A stretch of DNA of 64,000 nt. Origin: Sphingopyxis panaciterrae. Its GTDB lineage: Bacteria; Pseudomonadota; Alphaproteobacteria; Sphingomonadales; Sphingomonadaceae. Both the position numbers and the translations under genes were made by a program. Every line of letters begins with the position of its first letter. The stretch's first letter is position 1. Positions 35,193-42,543 of this stretch are shown here, piece after piece. The DNA lies in assembly GCF_011762125.1 (NCBI RefSeq), contig NZ_JAASQN010000003.1:124001-188000 (forward strand), read 5' to 3'. Under the pieces are notes generated by a model. It did not search any database. It saw only the letters and a list, made by a program, of their open reading frames with translations, and was not told the DNA's origin.

Positions 35193-35330
35193 CGCAGGGT
35201 TTCCGAAGTGCTGCGATCGGGGAACTTTGTCGATAGATACGGTTACGCAGGCCGGACCTTTGGGAGCGCCATGAGGGCGCTCGGGCCCGACCTGCCTCTG
35301 GCGCGCGGCGAAAAGAAGAGGACTAGAGGC

Positions 35331-35708
35331 ATGAACCTCATCCAGACGATCGAAGCCGAAGAAATCGCCAAGGCTGACAAGACGATCCCGACCTTCCGTC
35401 CCGGCGACACGCTGAAAGTCGGCGTGAAGGTGGTCGAAGGCGAACGCACCCGCGTCCAGAATTTCGAAGGCGTGTGCATCGCGCGCTCGAACAAGGGCAT
35501 GGGCTCCAACTTCACCGTGCGCAAAATGTCGTTCGGCGAAGGTGTCGAGCGCGTGTTCCCGCTCTACTCGCCCAACATCGATTCGATTACCGTCGTCCGC
35601 AAGGGCGCTGTCCGTCGTGCGAAGCTTTACTATCTGCGTGGACGCACTGGTAAATCGGCACGTATTGCGGAGCGCCGCGAATACCGGTCGGAAGCCGGCG
35701 AAGGCTAA
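35331..35708 (+). CDS. rplS: 50S ribosomal protein L19
   Basis: A 125-aa L19 with the family core [39 protein letters not shown] and [17 protein letters not shown]. It lies at the 30S-50S interface. The ATG at 35331 is chosen because L19 begins [14 protein letters not shown]; the open frame upstream is the leader. It is split from rpsP-rimM-trmD by an inverted gene and has its own leader and terminator. Confidence 0.97.
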   Translation: MNLIQTIEAEEIAKADKTIPTFRPGDTLKVGVKVVEGERTRVQNFEGVCIARSNKGMGSNFTVRKMSFGEGVERVFPLYSPNIDSITVVRKGAVRRAKLYYLRGRTGKSARIAERREYRSEAGEG

Positions 35709-35745
35709 GGAGAGCTTCTCCACCAAAAAGCCGAAACAGCTTTCA

Positions 35746-35791
35746 AAAACGACCGGTTCCGCCAACAGGCAGAGCCGGTCGTTTTTCGTTT
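35746..35791 (+). terminator. Intrinsic terminator of rplS
   Basis: Stem ACGACCGG / CCGGTCGT is flanked by AAAAA and TTTTT and lies about 40 nt after the L19 stop. Confidence 0.85.
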
Positions 35792-35819
35792 CAGAGGTTT
35801 CTTTTATCATCACCCAACC

Positions 35820-35938
35820 CCGTTCGTCTTGAGGAGGGGCTGAGCCTTGGCGAAGACCCGTCTCGAAAAACCAAGCGCTGTGCCAGGTCCTTCGAGACGC
35901 CATTTCGACAAGCTCAATGGCTCCTCAGGATAACGGGA
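35820..35938. repeat. Dispersed inverted repeat, family D-like
   Basis: Outer arms TGAGGAGGGGCTGAGC and GCTCCTCA; inner arms CCCGTCTCGAA and TTCGAGACG. It contains TTCGACAAGCTCAATGGCTC, related to the arm of the repeat inside mtaB. Confidence 0.7.
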
Positions 35939-35954
35939 AGAAGGTATCGAGGTT

Positions 35955-36575
35955 ATGCACCAGTCCGCCCCCTTCCAGCCAAGCCGGCGCGCCTTCATCG
36001 GCGCGACGCTGGCGCTTGGCGTGGCGGGTGGCTGGCCGGGCAGCGCGATGGCGGCGACCCCCGCCCAGCGTCTCGTCGCCGCGGCGCGGGGGCAGGTCGG
36101 CGTCACCTTGGCCTATGATCCCGCCTACACGGTGCTCGGCTTTCCGGGCGGCGATGTCGCGCGCGCGAAGGGCGTGTGCACCGACGTCGTGATCCGCGCC
36201 TTTCGCGACGCGCTGGCGCTCGATCTCCAGGCGCTTGTAAATGCCGACATGAAGGCCAATTTTGCGGCCTATCCGAAAAATTGGGGCCTGCGCCGTCCCG
36301 ACCGCAACATCGATCACCGCCGGGTGCCCAATCTTGCGACCTATTGGACGCGGCAGCGGGCGCGGCTGCCGATATCGAGCGACCCTGCCGATTGGCGGCC
36401 GGGCGATATCTTCACCTCGCTGGTCGGCGGCAAGCTCCCGCACACCGGGATCGTCTCCGACCGCAAGACCGCGTCCGGCCGCCCGCTCGTCCTCCATAAT
36501 ATCGGGGCGGGCACGCGCGAGGAGGATGCGCTGTTCGACCATCGGCTGACCGGCCATTTCCGCTGGAAAGTCTGA
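35955..36575 (+). CDS. DUF1287 family exported protein
   Basis: A 206-aa protein with a twin-arginine-like signal (SRRAFIGATLALGVAGGW ... AMA). The mature part has the DUF1287 pattern: GVCTDVVIRAFRDA with Cys, DHRRVPNLATYW, DWRPGDIFTSLVGG, LPHTGIV and LHNIGAGTREED. The Cys/His arrangement resembles an NlpC/P60-type cysteine hydrolase, but activity is unproven. Monocistronic between the rplS terminator and asd. Confidence 0.88.
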   Translation: MHQSAPFQPSRRAFIGATLALGVAGGWPGSAMAATPAQRLVAAARGQVGVTLAYDPAYTVLGFPGGDVARAKGVCTDVVIRAFRDALALDLQALVNADMKANFAAYPKNWGLRRPDRNIDHRRVPNLATYWTRQRARLPISSDPADWRPGDIFTSLVGGKLPHTGIVSDRKTASGRPLVLHNIGAGTREEDALFDHRLTGHFRWKV

Positions 36576-36622
36576 CCTTTTAGTATGTTTTCAACCGAGT
36601 ATTTACACTGAGGAGTGCGTAA

Positions 36623-37648
36623 ATGGGTTATCGTATCGTAGTCGCCGGAGCCACGGGCAATGTCGGGCGCGAAGTGCTCGCCATTCTCGCCGAGCGCGAA
36701 TTTCCCTACGACGAACTGGCCGCGGTCGCATCGTCGCGCAGCCAGGGCGACGAGATCGAAATCGGCGATACCGGTAAAACCGTGAAGTGCCAGAATATCG
36801 AGAATTTCGACTGGGCCGGCTGGGACATGGCGATTTTCGCGATCGGCAGCGACGCGACCGCGATCCATGCGCCGAAGGCCGCCGCGGCGGGCTGCGTCGT
36901 GATCGATAACTCGTCGCTCTACCGTATGGACCCCGACGTGCCGCTGATCGTGCCCGAGGTGAACCCCGACGCGATCGACGGTTATACGGCGCGCAATATC
37001 ATCGCGAACCCCAATTGCTCGACCGCGCAGATGGTCGTCGCGCTGAAGCCGCTGCATGACGCGGCCAAGATCAAGCGCGTCGTCGTCTCGACCTATCAGT
37101 CGGTGTCGGGCGCGGGCAAGGCGGGCATGGACGAGCTGTGGAACCAGACGCGCCAGATCTTCGTCGGCGACGAGAAGGACGTGCAGAAGTTCACCAAGCA
37201 GATCGCCTTCAACGTCATCCCGCACATCGACAAATTCCTCGACGACGGATCGACCAAGGAAGAGTGGAAGATGGTCGTCGAAACGAAGAAGATCCTCGAT
37301 CCGAAGATCAAGGTCACCGCGACCTGCGTCCGCGTGCCCGTGTTCGTCGGCCATTCCGAAGCGATCAACATCGAGATGGAAAATGAACTGTCGGCCGAGG
37401 ACGCCCAGCGTATCCTGCGCGAGGCCCCCGGCGTCGTGCTCCACGACAAGCGCGAGGACGGCGGCTACACCACCCCCGTCGAATGCGTCGGCGACTTCGC
37501 GACCTTCGTGTCGCGCGTCCGCGACGATCCGACCGTCGACAACGGCTTGAACCTCTGGTGCGTTTCGGACAATTTGCGCAAGGGCGCCGCGCTGAACGCG
37601 GTGCAGATCGCCGAACTGCTGGGTCGGCGGCATCTGAAGAAGGGCTGA
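36623..37648 (+). CDS. asd: Asd, aspartate-semialdehyde dehydrogenase
   Basis: A 341-aa NADPH enzyme reducing aspartyl phosphate to aspartate semialdehyde, the branch point to diaminopimelate, lysine, threonine and methionine. The N-terminal GATGNVGREVL is the nucleotide-binding loop, the catalytic Cys is in NPNCSTAQM, and SVSGAGKAGMDEL is present. Good AGGAG ribosome-binding site. Confidence 0.96.
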   Translation: MGYRIVVAGATGNVGREVLAILAEREFPYDELAAVASSRSQGDEIEIGDTGKTVKCQNIENFDWAGWDMAIFAIGSDATAIHAPKAAAAGCVVIDNSSLYRMDPDVPLIVPEVNPDAIDGYTARNIIANPNCSTAQMVVALKPLHDAAKIKRVVVSTYQSVSGAGKAGMDELWNQTRQIFVGDEKDVQKFTKQIAFNVIPHIDKFLDDGSTKEEWKMVVETKKILDPKIKVTATCVRVPVFVGHSEAINIEMENELSAEDAQRILREAPGVVLHDKREDGGYTTPVECVGDFATFVSRVRDDPTVDNGLNLWCVSDNLRKGAALNAVQIAELLGRRHLKKG

Positions 37649-37660
37649 AGCCAAGGAGAT

Positions 37661-37767
37661 TGTGCCCCTGCGAAGGCAGGGGCCCATCACCTGCCGTCGC
37701 GTCTGACCGCAACGGTTGCGTCGTGCCGGAATCTCAGGAGATGGACCCCTGCCTTCGCAGGGGTACA
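37661..37767. repeat. Palindromic dispersed repeat, family B copy
   Basis: Arms TGTGCCCCTGCGAAGGCAGG and CCTGCCTTCGCAGGGGTACA, each also self-complementary at its tip, with shared CCATCACC / GGAGATGG inner ends. Confidence 0.85.
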
Positions 37768-37812
37768 GCTTCGTATCTCGACTTGGCTCGATGCGAACGG
37801 ATAAGAGAGTGA

Positions 37813-38592
37813 ATGGCTGATCCTTTCAACTTCACCCACGCGCTCTGCCGCGCGCCCGCCCGTTCGGCGGTGCACGGCATCCGCGCCGATGGCGGCCCCG
37901 ATCCCGATTTCACCGGCCTCGCCGCCGAGCATCAAGCCTATGTGGCGGCGCTGCGCGACCTTGGCCTTGCGGTCGACGTCCTCGAACCGCTCGATGATTT
38001 TCCCGACGCGCTGTTCACCGAAGACGTCGCGCTGACCTTTCCCGAAGGCGCGATCCTGCTTCGCCCCGGCGCACCGAGCCGCGCGGGCGAGGTCGACCAT
38101 GTCCGCGGCGCCCTTGCCGCGCATCACGCGCGCCTGTTTGAAATGACTGGTCCCGGCTTTGCCGACGGCGGCGATATCCTGCGCCTTGCCGACCGCGTCA
38201 TCATCGGCCTGTCGGCGCGCACCGACCGCACCGGGGCCGAGGAACTCGCCGGCCTGCTCGGCAAGCTCGGCTATCGCGCCGAAATCGCCGAAACCCCGCG
38301 CGGCGTGCTCCACTTCAAGACCGGCTGCGGACTGATCGACGAACGCACCATCCTTGCCGTGCCCGCACTCGCGGACTGTCCCGAATTCGAAGGGCTGGAG
38401 GTCCTGACGACCCCGGCGGGCGAAGAGGCCGCCGCCAATATCCTGCGCGTCGGCGACACCGTGCTCGTCGGCGAGCGCTGGGCCGCGACGCACGCGCTGC
38501 TGGCGGCGCGCGGCATCGCATTCCGGCCGCTGCCGACCGACCAGATCGCGCATATCGACGCGGGGCTCAGCTGCATGTCGCTGCGCTGGTGA
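37813..38592 (+). CDS. Dimethylarginine dimethylaminohydrolase (dimethylargininase) family protein
   Basis: A 259-aa amidinohydrolase-fold enzyme. The substrate-guiding and catalytic residues typical of DDAH are visible: LDDFPDALFTEDVAL, the His in VLHFKTGCGLID and the nucleophilic Cys near the C-terminus in AGLSCMSLRW. It probably hydrolyses methylated arginines or a related guanidino compound to citrulline. It starts 45 nt after repeat B, with GAGAGTGA before the ATG. Confidence 0.9.
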   Translation: MADPFNFTHALCRAPARSAVHGIRADGGPDPDFTGLAAEHQAYVAALRDLGLAVDVLEPLDDFPDALFTEDVALTFPEGAILLRPGAPSRAGEVDHVRGALAAHHARLFEMTGPGFADGGDILRLADRVIIGLSARTDRTGAEELAGLLGKLGYRAEIAETPRGVLHFKTGCGLIDERTILAVPALADCPEFEGLEVLTTPAGEEAAANILRVGDTVLVGERWAATHALLAARGIAFRPLPTDQIAHIDAGLSCMSLRW

Positions 38593-38680
38593 GTGCATCG
38601 AAAAATCGCTGTCCTACATTATCTTGCCGGACTAGCGTTGCCGGATGACAGCCCCCTCCATCTTGTGCGTGCGGCATGCA

Positions 38681-38906
38681 TTCCAGTGTGAAGTTGCGCA
38701 GTTTTCTGCGGCTTTTCCGATTTTGGATTGCGGTCGGTGACTGCTGCTCCGGCGCGTCCTGAAACGCAAAGGCGCTTGTTCGGCCCGCGCCTCTTGCTGC
38801 TCCGCGATTGCCCGATGATTCCACCTGCTACTTCGCGCCCATTTTGTGCATTTCAGTGTGAAGTTGCGCAGTTTTCTGCGGCTTTTCCCGTTTTGGATTT
38901 CAGTCG
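38681..38906 (+). repeat. 170-bp-period partial tandem duplication upstream of the DUF2238 gene
   Basis: The block starting at 38681 (CCAGTGTGAAGTTGCGCAG, then TTTTCTGCGGCTTTTCC and TTTTGGATT) recurs at 38851. The likeness continues into the first ~25 codons of the downstream gene. The first copy is the degenerate one. Confidence 0.8.
38737..38815 (+). pseudogene. 5' remnant of the DUF2238 gene (duplicated start)
   Basis: From GTG 38737 the frame reads VTAAPARPETQRRLFGPRLL, matching MTAAPARLKTQRRLLGLLLA of the intact gene, then loses similarity. ATG has become GTG. It is a relic of the tandem duplication and probably not a working gene. Confidence 0.65.
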
Positions 38907-39521
38907 ATGACCGCCGCTCCGGCCCGCCTCAAAACGCAAAGGCGCCTGCTCGGCCTGCTCCTCGCGCTGCTGCTGCTTGCCCAGATCGATCAGCCCTATC
39001 CCGAGGTGGCGCTGCTCCAGCATATCCCGACGGTGCTGCTGCTCGTCGCCGCGCCGTGGCTGCTTCGCCGCTGGCCGCTGTCGACCGCGTCGGTCGCCTG
39101 CATCGTGGCGTTTATGGCGCTCCACACGCTCGGCGGCCGCTATGCCTATAGCAGCGTCCCTTATGACGACTGGGCGCGCGCGCTGACCGGGACAACGCTG
39201 TCCGATCATTTCGGCTGGACGCGCAACCATTATGACCGGCTCGTCCACTTCGCTTTCGGAGCGCTGTCGGTAATTCCCGTCGCCGAAATCGCGCGGCGCT
39301 GGGGCGGCCTGGGCCCGCGCGGGGCGATGCTGGCGGTTCTCGGCTGGGTACTCGCCATCTCGTGCCTCTATGAAATCTTCGAATGGTTGCTGACCATCGT
39401 CGCGGCGGGCGAGACCGCCGACCGCTATAACGGGCAACAGGGCGACATCTGGGACGCGCAAAAGGATATGGCGCTCGCGGTGTTGGGTGCCATAATGATC
39501 CTGCCCTTCGGGCGCCGCTGA
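38907..39521 (+). CDS. DUF2238 (YjdF-like) integral membrane protein
   Basis: A 204-aa protein with about six TM helices. Family features include LTGTTLSDHFGWTRNHYDRL, VHFAFGALSVIPVAEI, LYEIFEWL and the C-terminal GDIWDAQKDMALAVLGA. Function unknown in the literature I can recall. The ATG follows a conserved CAGTGTGAAGTTGCGCAG element by about 37 nt and has no strong Shine-Dalgarno. The lipoprotein gene follows after 16 nt. Confidence 0.88.
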   Translation: MTAAPARLKTQRRLLGLLLALLLLAQIDQPYPEVALLQHIPTVLLLVAAPWLLRRWPLSTASVACIVAFMALHTLGGRYAYSSVPYDDWARALTGTTLSDHFGWTRNHYDRLVHFAFGALSVIPVAEIARRWGGLGPRGAMLAVLGWVLAISCLYEIFEWLLTIVAAGETADRYNGQQGDIWDAQKDMALAVLGAIMILPFGRR

Positions 39522-39537
39522 ACGAAGGAGCAGGACG

Positions 39538-40170
39538 ATGTCGACGCAGCAAAGGCAGAAGTTGATGGGCGTCGCGATGCTGGCGCTGCTCGCCGCATGC
39601 AAACCGGCGGCGGAAAAGCCTGCTGCCGAGGGTGACGACAAGGCGGTACCGACCGCGCCAGCCGTTCCCGAAGCCAAGGCCGATGGCCCGGCGGCGGCGA
39701 CCACCGCGGTCAGCCTCGACGGCGAAGGGCTGCGGTTCGTCGACAAGGCCAGCGGCAAGGCAAGCCTGCTCGCCTTCGGTGCGCCGCGGGCACAGGCCGA
39801 ATCGGCGCTCGCCAATGTCGCGGGCAAGGAAGACGATCGCAGCACCAACGAGGAATGCGGCGCGGGGACGATGGAATTCACCCGCTATGACGCGATGACG
39901 CTCAACTTCCAGGACGGCAAGTTCGCCGGCTGGTTCCTCGGCAATGAAAATGGCGCCGGTGCCTATTCGACGATGAGCGGCATCGGCATCGGCACGACGC
40001 GCGCCAAGGCGAAGCAATCGGTGGCGATCGTCGACCTCGAGGACAGCACGCTCGGCGAGGAATTCAGCATCGGGACCGGCGAGCAGGCGATCGGCGGCAT
40101 GTTCGCCGAACCCGGCGATGCCGCAAAGATCGATGCCTTGTTCGCGGGAACGAACTGCTTCTTCCGCTAA
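39538..40170 (+). CDS. Putative lipoprotein of unknown function
   Basis: A 210-aa protein with a lipoprotein signal ending in the lipobox LLAAC (Cys about residue 21). A Pro/Ala/Lys linker (KPAAEKPAAEGDDKAVPTAP) tethers a globular domain with two further cysteines (NEECGAG and TNCFFR) that could pair. Good ribosome-binding site (AAGGAG). It is probably co-transcribed with the DUF2238 gene. No family recognised. Confidence 0.8.
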   Translation: MSTQQRQKLMGVAMLALLAACKPAAEKPAAEGDDKAVPTAPAVPEAKADGPAAATTAVSLDGEGLRFVDKASGKASLLAFGAPRAQAESALANVAGKEDDRSTNEECGAGTMEFTRYDAMTLNFQDGKFAGWFLGNENGAGAYSTMSGIGIGTTRAKAKQSVAIVDLEDSTLGEEFSIGTGEQAIGGMFAEPGDAAKIDALFAGTNCFFR

Positions 40171-40187
40171 GCGCCGCCGTTTCGTGG

Positions 40188-40215
40188 CAAGGCCATCCCG
40201 GCCGGGGCCGGGATG
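40188..40215. repeat. Half-size palindromic repeat
   Basis: CATCCCGGCCGGGGCCGGGATG is a single hairpin resembling one arm of family A. It lies between convergent genes and may serve as a 3'-end hairpin. Confidence 0.5.
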
Positions 40216-40230
40216 ACGGTATCGCGATGA

Positions 40231-40974
40231 TCAGCGCGCACCCATCGTGCGCAGCCGGTCGCGCAGCAGCGGCCAGGTGGCGACACCCTCGGCGACCTGG
40301 CCGTTGATCAGGAAGGTCGGCGTGCCCTGAACCTGATATTTTTCGATCGCGGCATTGGTGTTCTTTTCGAGCGTCGTGATATTCTCGACCTTGCCGAGGC
40401 AGGCGCTCAACTGTTCGGCCGAAATGCCGCGCGACTGGAAGAACTGGTCGATCTTGAGCGCCTTCGCCAGCGCCGGGAAACGCTGTGCCGGCGGCAGCTT
40501 CATCGCGGCCTCGGCGGCGCCCTCATTGCCCTTCACGCCCTCGTAAAGCTCTTCCTGCGTCGCGAAGACGTTTTCGAGCAGCGGATAATAGCGCTCGGCG
40601 GGCACGCAGTGGACGACGGCCGCGGCGGTGGCGTCGAGCGGATCGCGGATGAAATTGCGGACCTCGAGGCTGACGCGGCCGGTGTCGATGAAGTCGCGCT
40701 TGATCTCCTCATGGCTTTCCTTGGAGAATTCGGCGCAATGCGGGCAGGTGAGCGACGCGAATTCGATGATCTTGATCGATGCATCGGGATTGCCCATCAC
40801 ATAGCCGCCCTCGGCGGTCCTGGTGACCGTCTGCGACCAGCTCTTGCTGGCGGGTGCGGCGACCTTGGCGATCACCTCCTGCTCCTTGGCGGGGTCGGTT
40901 TTGGTGTCGCCGCAGCCGGCGAGCGCGAGCGCGCTGAGCGAGGACAGGAGGACGATACGAAGCGAGCGGGTCAT
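40231..40974 (-). CDS. DsbA-family thiol-disulfide oxidoreductase (lipoprotein form)
   Basis: A 247-aa thioredoxin-fold protein. The signal ends in a lipobox (LALAGC). The active site is CPHC in FASLTCPHCAEFSKE, and the cis-Pro loop is VQGTPTFLING. It probably oxidises or isomerises disulfides in envelope proteins. ATG 40974 follows GGAGAG. The adjacent upstream gene is a second, related DsbA-like protein 38 nt away, so the pair arose by duplication or works together. Confidence 0.92.
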   Translation of the reverse strand: MTRSLRIVLLSSLSALALAGCGDTKTDPAKEQEVIAKVAAPASKSWSQTVTRTAEGGYVMGNPDASIKIIEFASLTCPHCAEFSKESHEEIKRDFIDTGRVSLEVRNFIRDPLDATAAAVVHCVPAERYYPLLENVFATQEELYEGVKGNEGAAEAAMKLPPAQRFPALAKALKIDQFFQSRGISAEQLSACLGKVENITTLEKNTNAAIEKYQVQGTPTFLINGQVAEGVATWPLLRDRLRTMGAR

Positions 40975-41012
40975 GGGCTTTTCTCTCCGGATAAAATGGC
41001 TTGGCGCGGCTT

Positions 41013-41735
41013 TTAAGGCGCCTTGATCGCGGCGTCGAGCGACGTTTTCAGCGCCGGCCACTGGGTGGTTTCCGCATTGCGCCCGTTGATGAAGAAGGTC
41101 GGCGTGCCCTTCACCTTGTCGGCGTTGAAGGCGATGTTGGTCATACCCTCAAGTTCGGCCTGCGCGACCCCGTCGTCCATGCATGCGTCAAGCTGCGCCG
41201 CGGTAAAGCCGCGCGCGCGCATCAGCGCGGCGAGCCCGGTGAAGGCGGCGATCTTTTTCGCCCGCTCGCCGACATCGCCTTGATACCAGCTTTTCATTTG
41301 CGCTTCGGACGCGGTTTGCAGCTTGCCGAACCAGCTTTTCTGCGCGGCAAAGATCGCCTGATGATTGCCCGCGAACGCCTTGCCGCCGCCGCAGCGCGCG
41401 AGCAGCGCCGCGGTCAGGTCGACGGGATCGCGAACGAGGTTGCGATGCTCGAGAACCACCAGTCCCTTGTCGATATAGAGCGTTTTGAGCGGCACGGCGG
41501 ACAGGCGGGCGAAGTCGGCGCAGTGGCTGCAGGTGTAGCTGAAATATTCGATCAGCCGGACCTTCGCCTTGGGGTTGCCGACGACGAAGGCGCCGATGTC
41601 GTTGGTCGACACGGTGGCCGACCAGCGCGGCGCGGCGGGTTTCGCCGGCTGGGCCGCTCCGGTGAGCGCGAGCGCGGCGACGGCGAGCGCGCCGATCGCG
41701 GTGCGGCGAGGAAAAAGGGTGCGAAATTCGGACAT
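41013..41735 (-). CDS. DsbA-family thioredoxin-fold protein (second copy)
   Basis: A 240-aa exported protein. A signal peptide runs to about TGAAQP with a twin-Arg (FPRRTAIGAL). The redox motif is CSHC in FSYTCSHCADFARL; the cis-Pro loop KGTPTFFINGRN matches its neighbour. CSHC, unlike CPHC or CPYC, suggests a different redox potential. It lies 19 nt after the DciA gene. Confidence 0.9.
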   Translation of the reverse strand: MSEFRTLFPRRTAIGALAVAALALTGAAQPAKPAAPRWSATVSTNDIGAFVVGNPKAKVRLIEYFSYTCSHCADFARLSAVPLKTLYIDKGLVVLEHRNLVRDPVDLTAALLARCGGGKAFAGNHQAIFAAQKSWFGKLQTASEAQMKSWYQGDVGERAKKIAAFTGLAALMRARGFTAAQLDACMDDGVAQAELEGMTNIAFNADKVKGTPTFFINGRNAETTQWPALKTSLDAAIKAP

Positions 41736-41754
41736 CGGGTGCCGGGTCTTTCTG

Positions 41755-42363
41755 TCAGCTGATGCGGGGAAGTTTGGGCGCCGTCGCCAGCCCGGCGGCC
41801 ATGCGTTCGAGCACGGTCCTGAGTTCCGGATCGCCGATATCGCGGAGACTGTCCCCCAGCTCGGCGGGTACGGGTTTCAGCATTGCCGGGGGCTGAACGG
41901 GCGCGGCGGGGGTGACCTGGCCATGCGTCATGCGGACCTGCGCGATCGCGGCATAGCCGAAGAAGCGATTGACCGATCCGATGATGTCGGGCGCGACATG
42001 CTGAAGCATCGGCGCATGCGCGCCGCTGATCGTCAGGTGCAGCGTACCGCCCGCCTTTTGTCCCGCCGGAAAACGAATCATCGCGGGCTGAGTGACATCG
42101 GCCAGCCGGTCGCCGACGATCTCGCGCCAGCGGCTGACCACCGAGCTTTGAATGAAGCCGAATTTGCGAAAGGCGGTGCGGCCGATTTCGGGGACGAGGT
42201 CGGAAATCGAGCGCGCCTCGCCGCCGCGCGGCCGCTCATAGGGTCGCGCGGGTGCCCCGCTACGCTTCACGCCGCCTTTGGCGCCGCTTTTCGCCCCCGG
42301 CTTCGCTTTCGCTTTTTTGGCAGGCAAGCCATCGCCCGTGTCTTTCGTCATGGCAGGCGTCAT
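41755..42363 (-). CDS. DUF721 / DciA-like protein, predicted helicase loader
   Basis: A 202-aa protein (198 aa if ATG 42351 is used). A basic Lys/Ala-rich N-terminal tail precedes the DUF721 domain (RKFGFIQSSVVSRWREIVGD ... GTLHLTISGAHAPMLQHV). DciA is the ancestral bacterial loader of the replicative helicase DnaB, which fits a genome without DnaC. It heads a three-gene unit with two DsbA-like genes and is divergent from mutY. Confidence 0.88.
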   Translation of the reverse strand: MTPAMTKDTGDGLPAKKAKAKPGAKSGAKGGVKRSGAPARPYERPRGGEARSISDLVPEIGRTAFRKFGFIQSSVVSRWREIVGDRLADVTQPAMIRFPAGQKAGGTLHLTISGAHAPMLQHVAPDIIGSVNRFFGYAAIAQVRMTHGQVTPAAPVQPPAMLKPVPAELGDSLRDIGDPELRTVLERMAAGLATAPKLPRIS

Positions 42364-42420
42364 GCCATAGGCGGGGGGTGAGCGTCCAGATATCCGACCA
42401 TATGACAGGCACAGAATCAG

Positions 42421-42543
42421 CCCTCTCCTTCAGGGGAGGGCAGCGAGACTTGGCAGCTTGCTGCCTAGTCGCAGCGGGTGGGGGCTAGCGGTATTGCGCG
42501 AGGTTTCGAGCCCCCACCCCAACCCCTCCCCTGAAGGGGAGGG
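42421..42543. repeat. Dispersed inverted repeat, family C copy 2, overlapping the mutY start
   Basis: Outer arms CCCTCTCCTTCAGGGGAGGG and CCCTCCCCTGAAGGGGAGGG; internal GGCAGCGAGACTTG...CTAGTCGCAGCGGGTGGG is shared with 15707. The second arm is translated as the N-terminus of MutY. Confidence 0.85.

Larger units (their letters stand above)
35001..35330. other. Intergenic region upstream of rplS
   Basis: About 330 bp without a gene. It carries a CtrA box near the sulfatase-like gene and a GC-rich structured stretch leading to rplS. The rplS promoter must be here because trmD no longer drives rplS. Confidence 0.55.
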
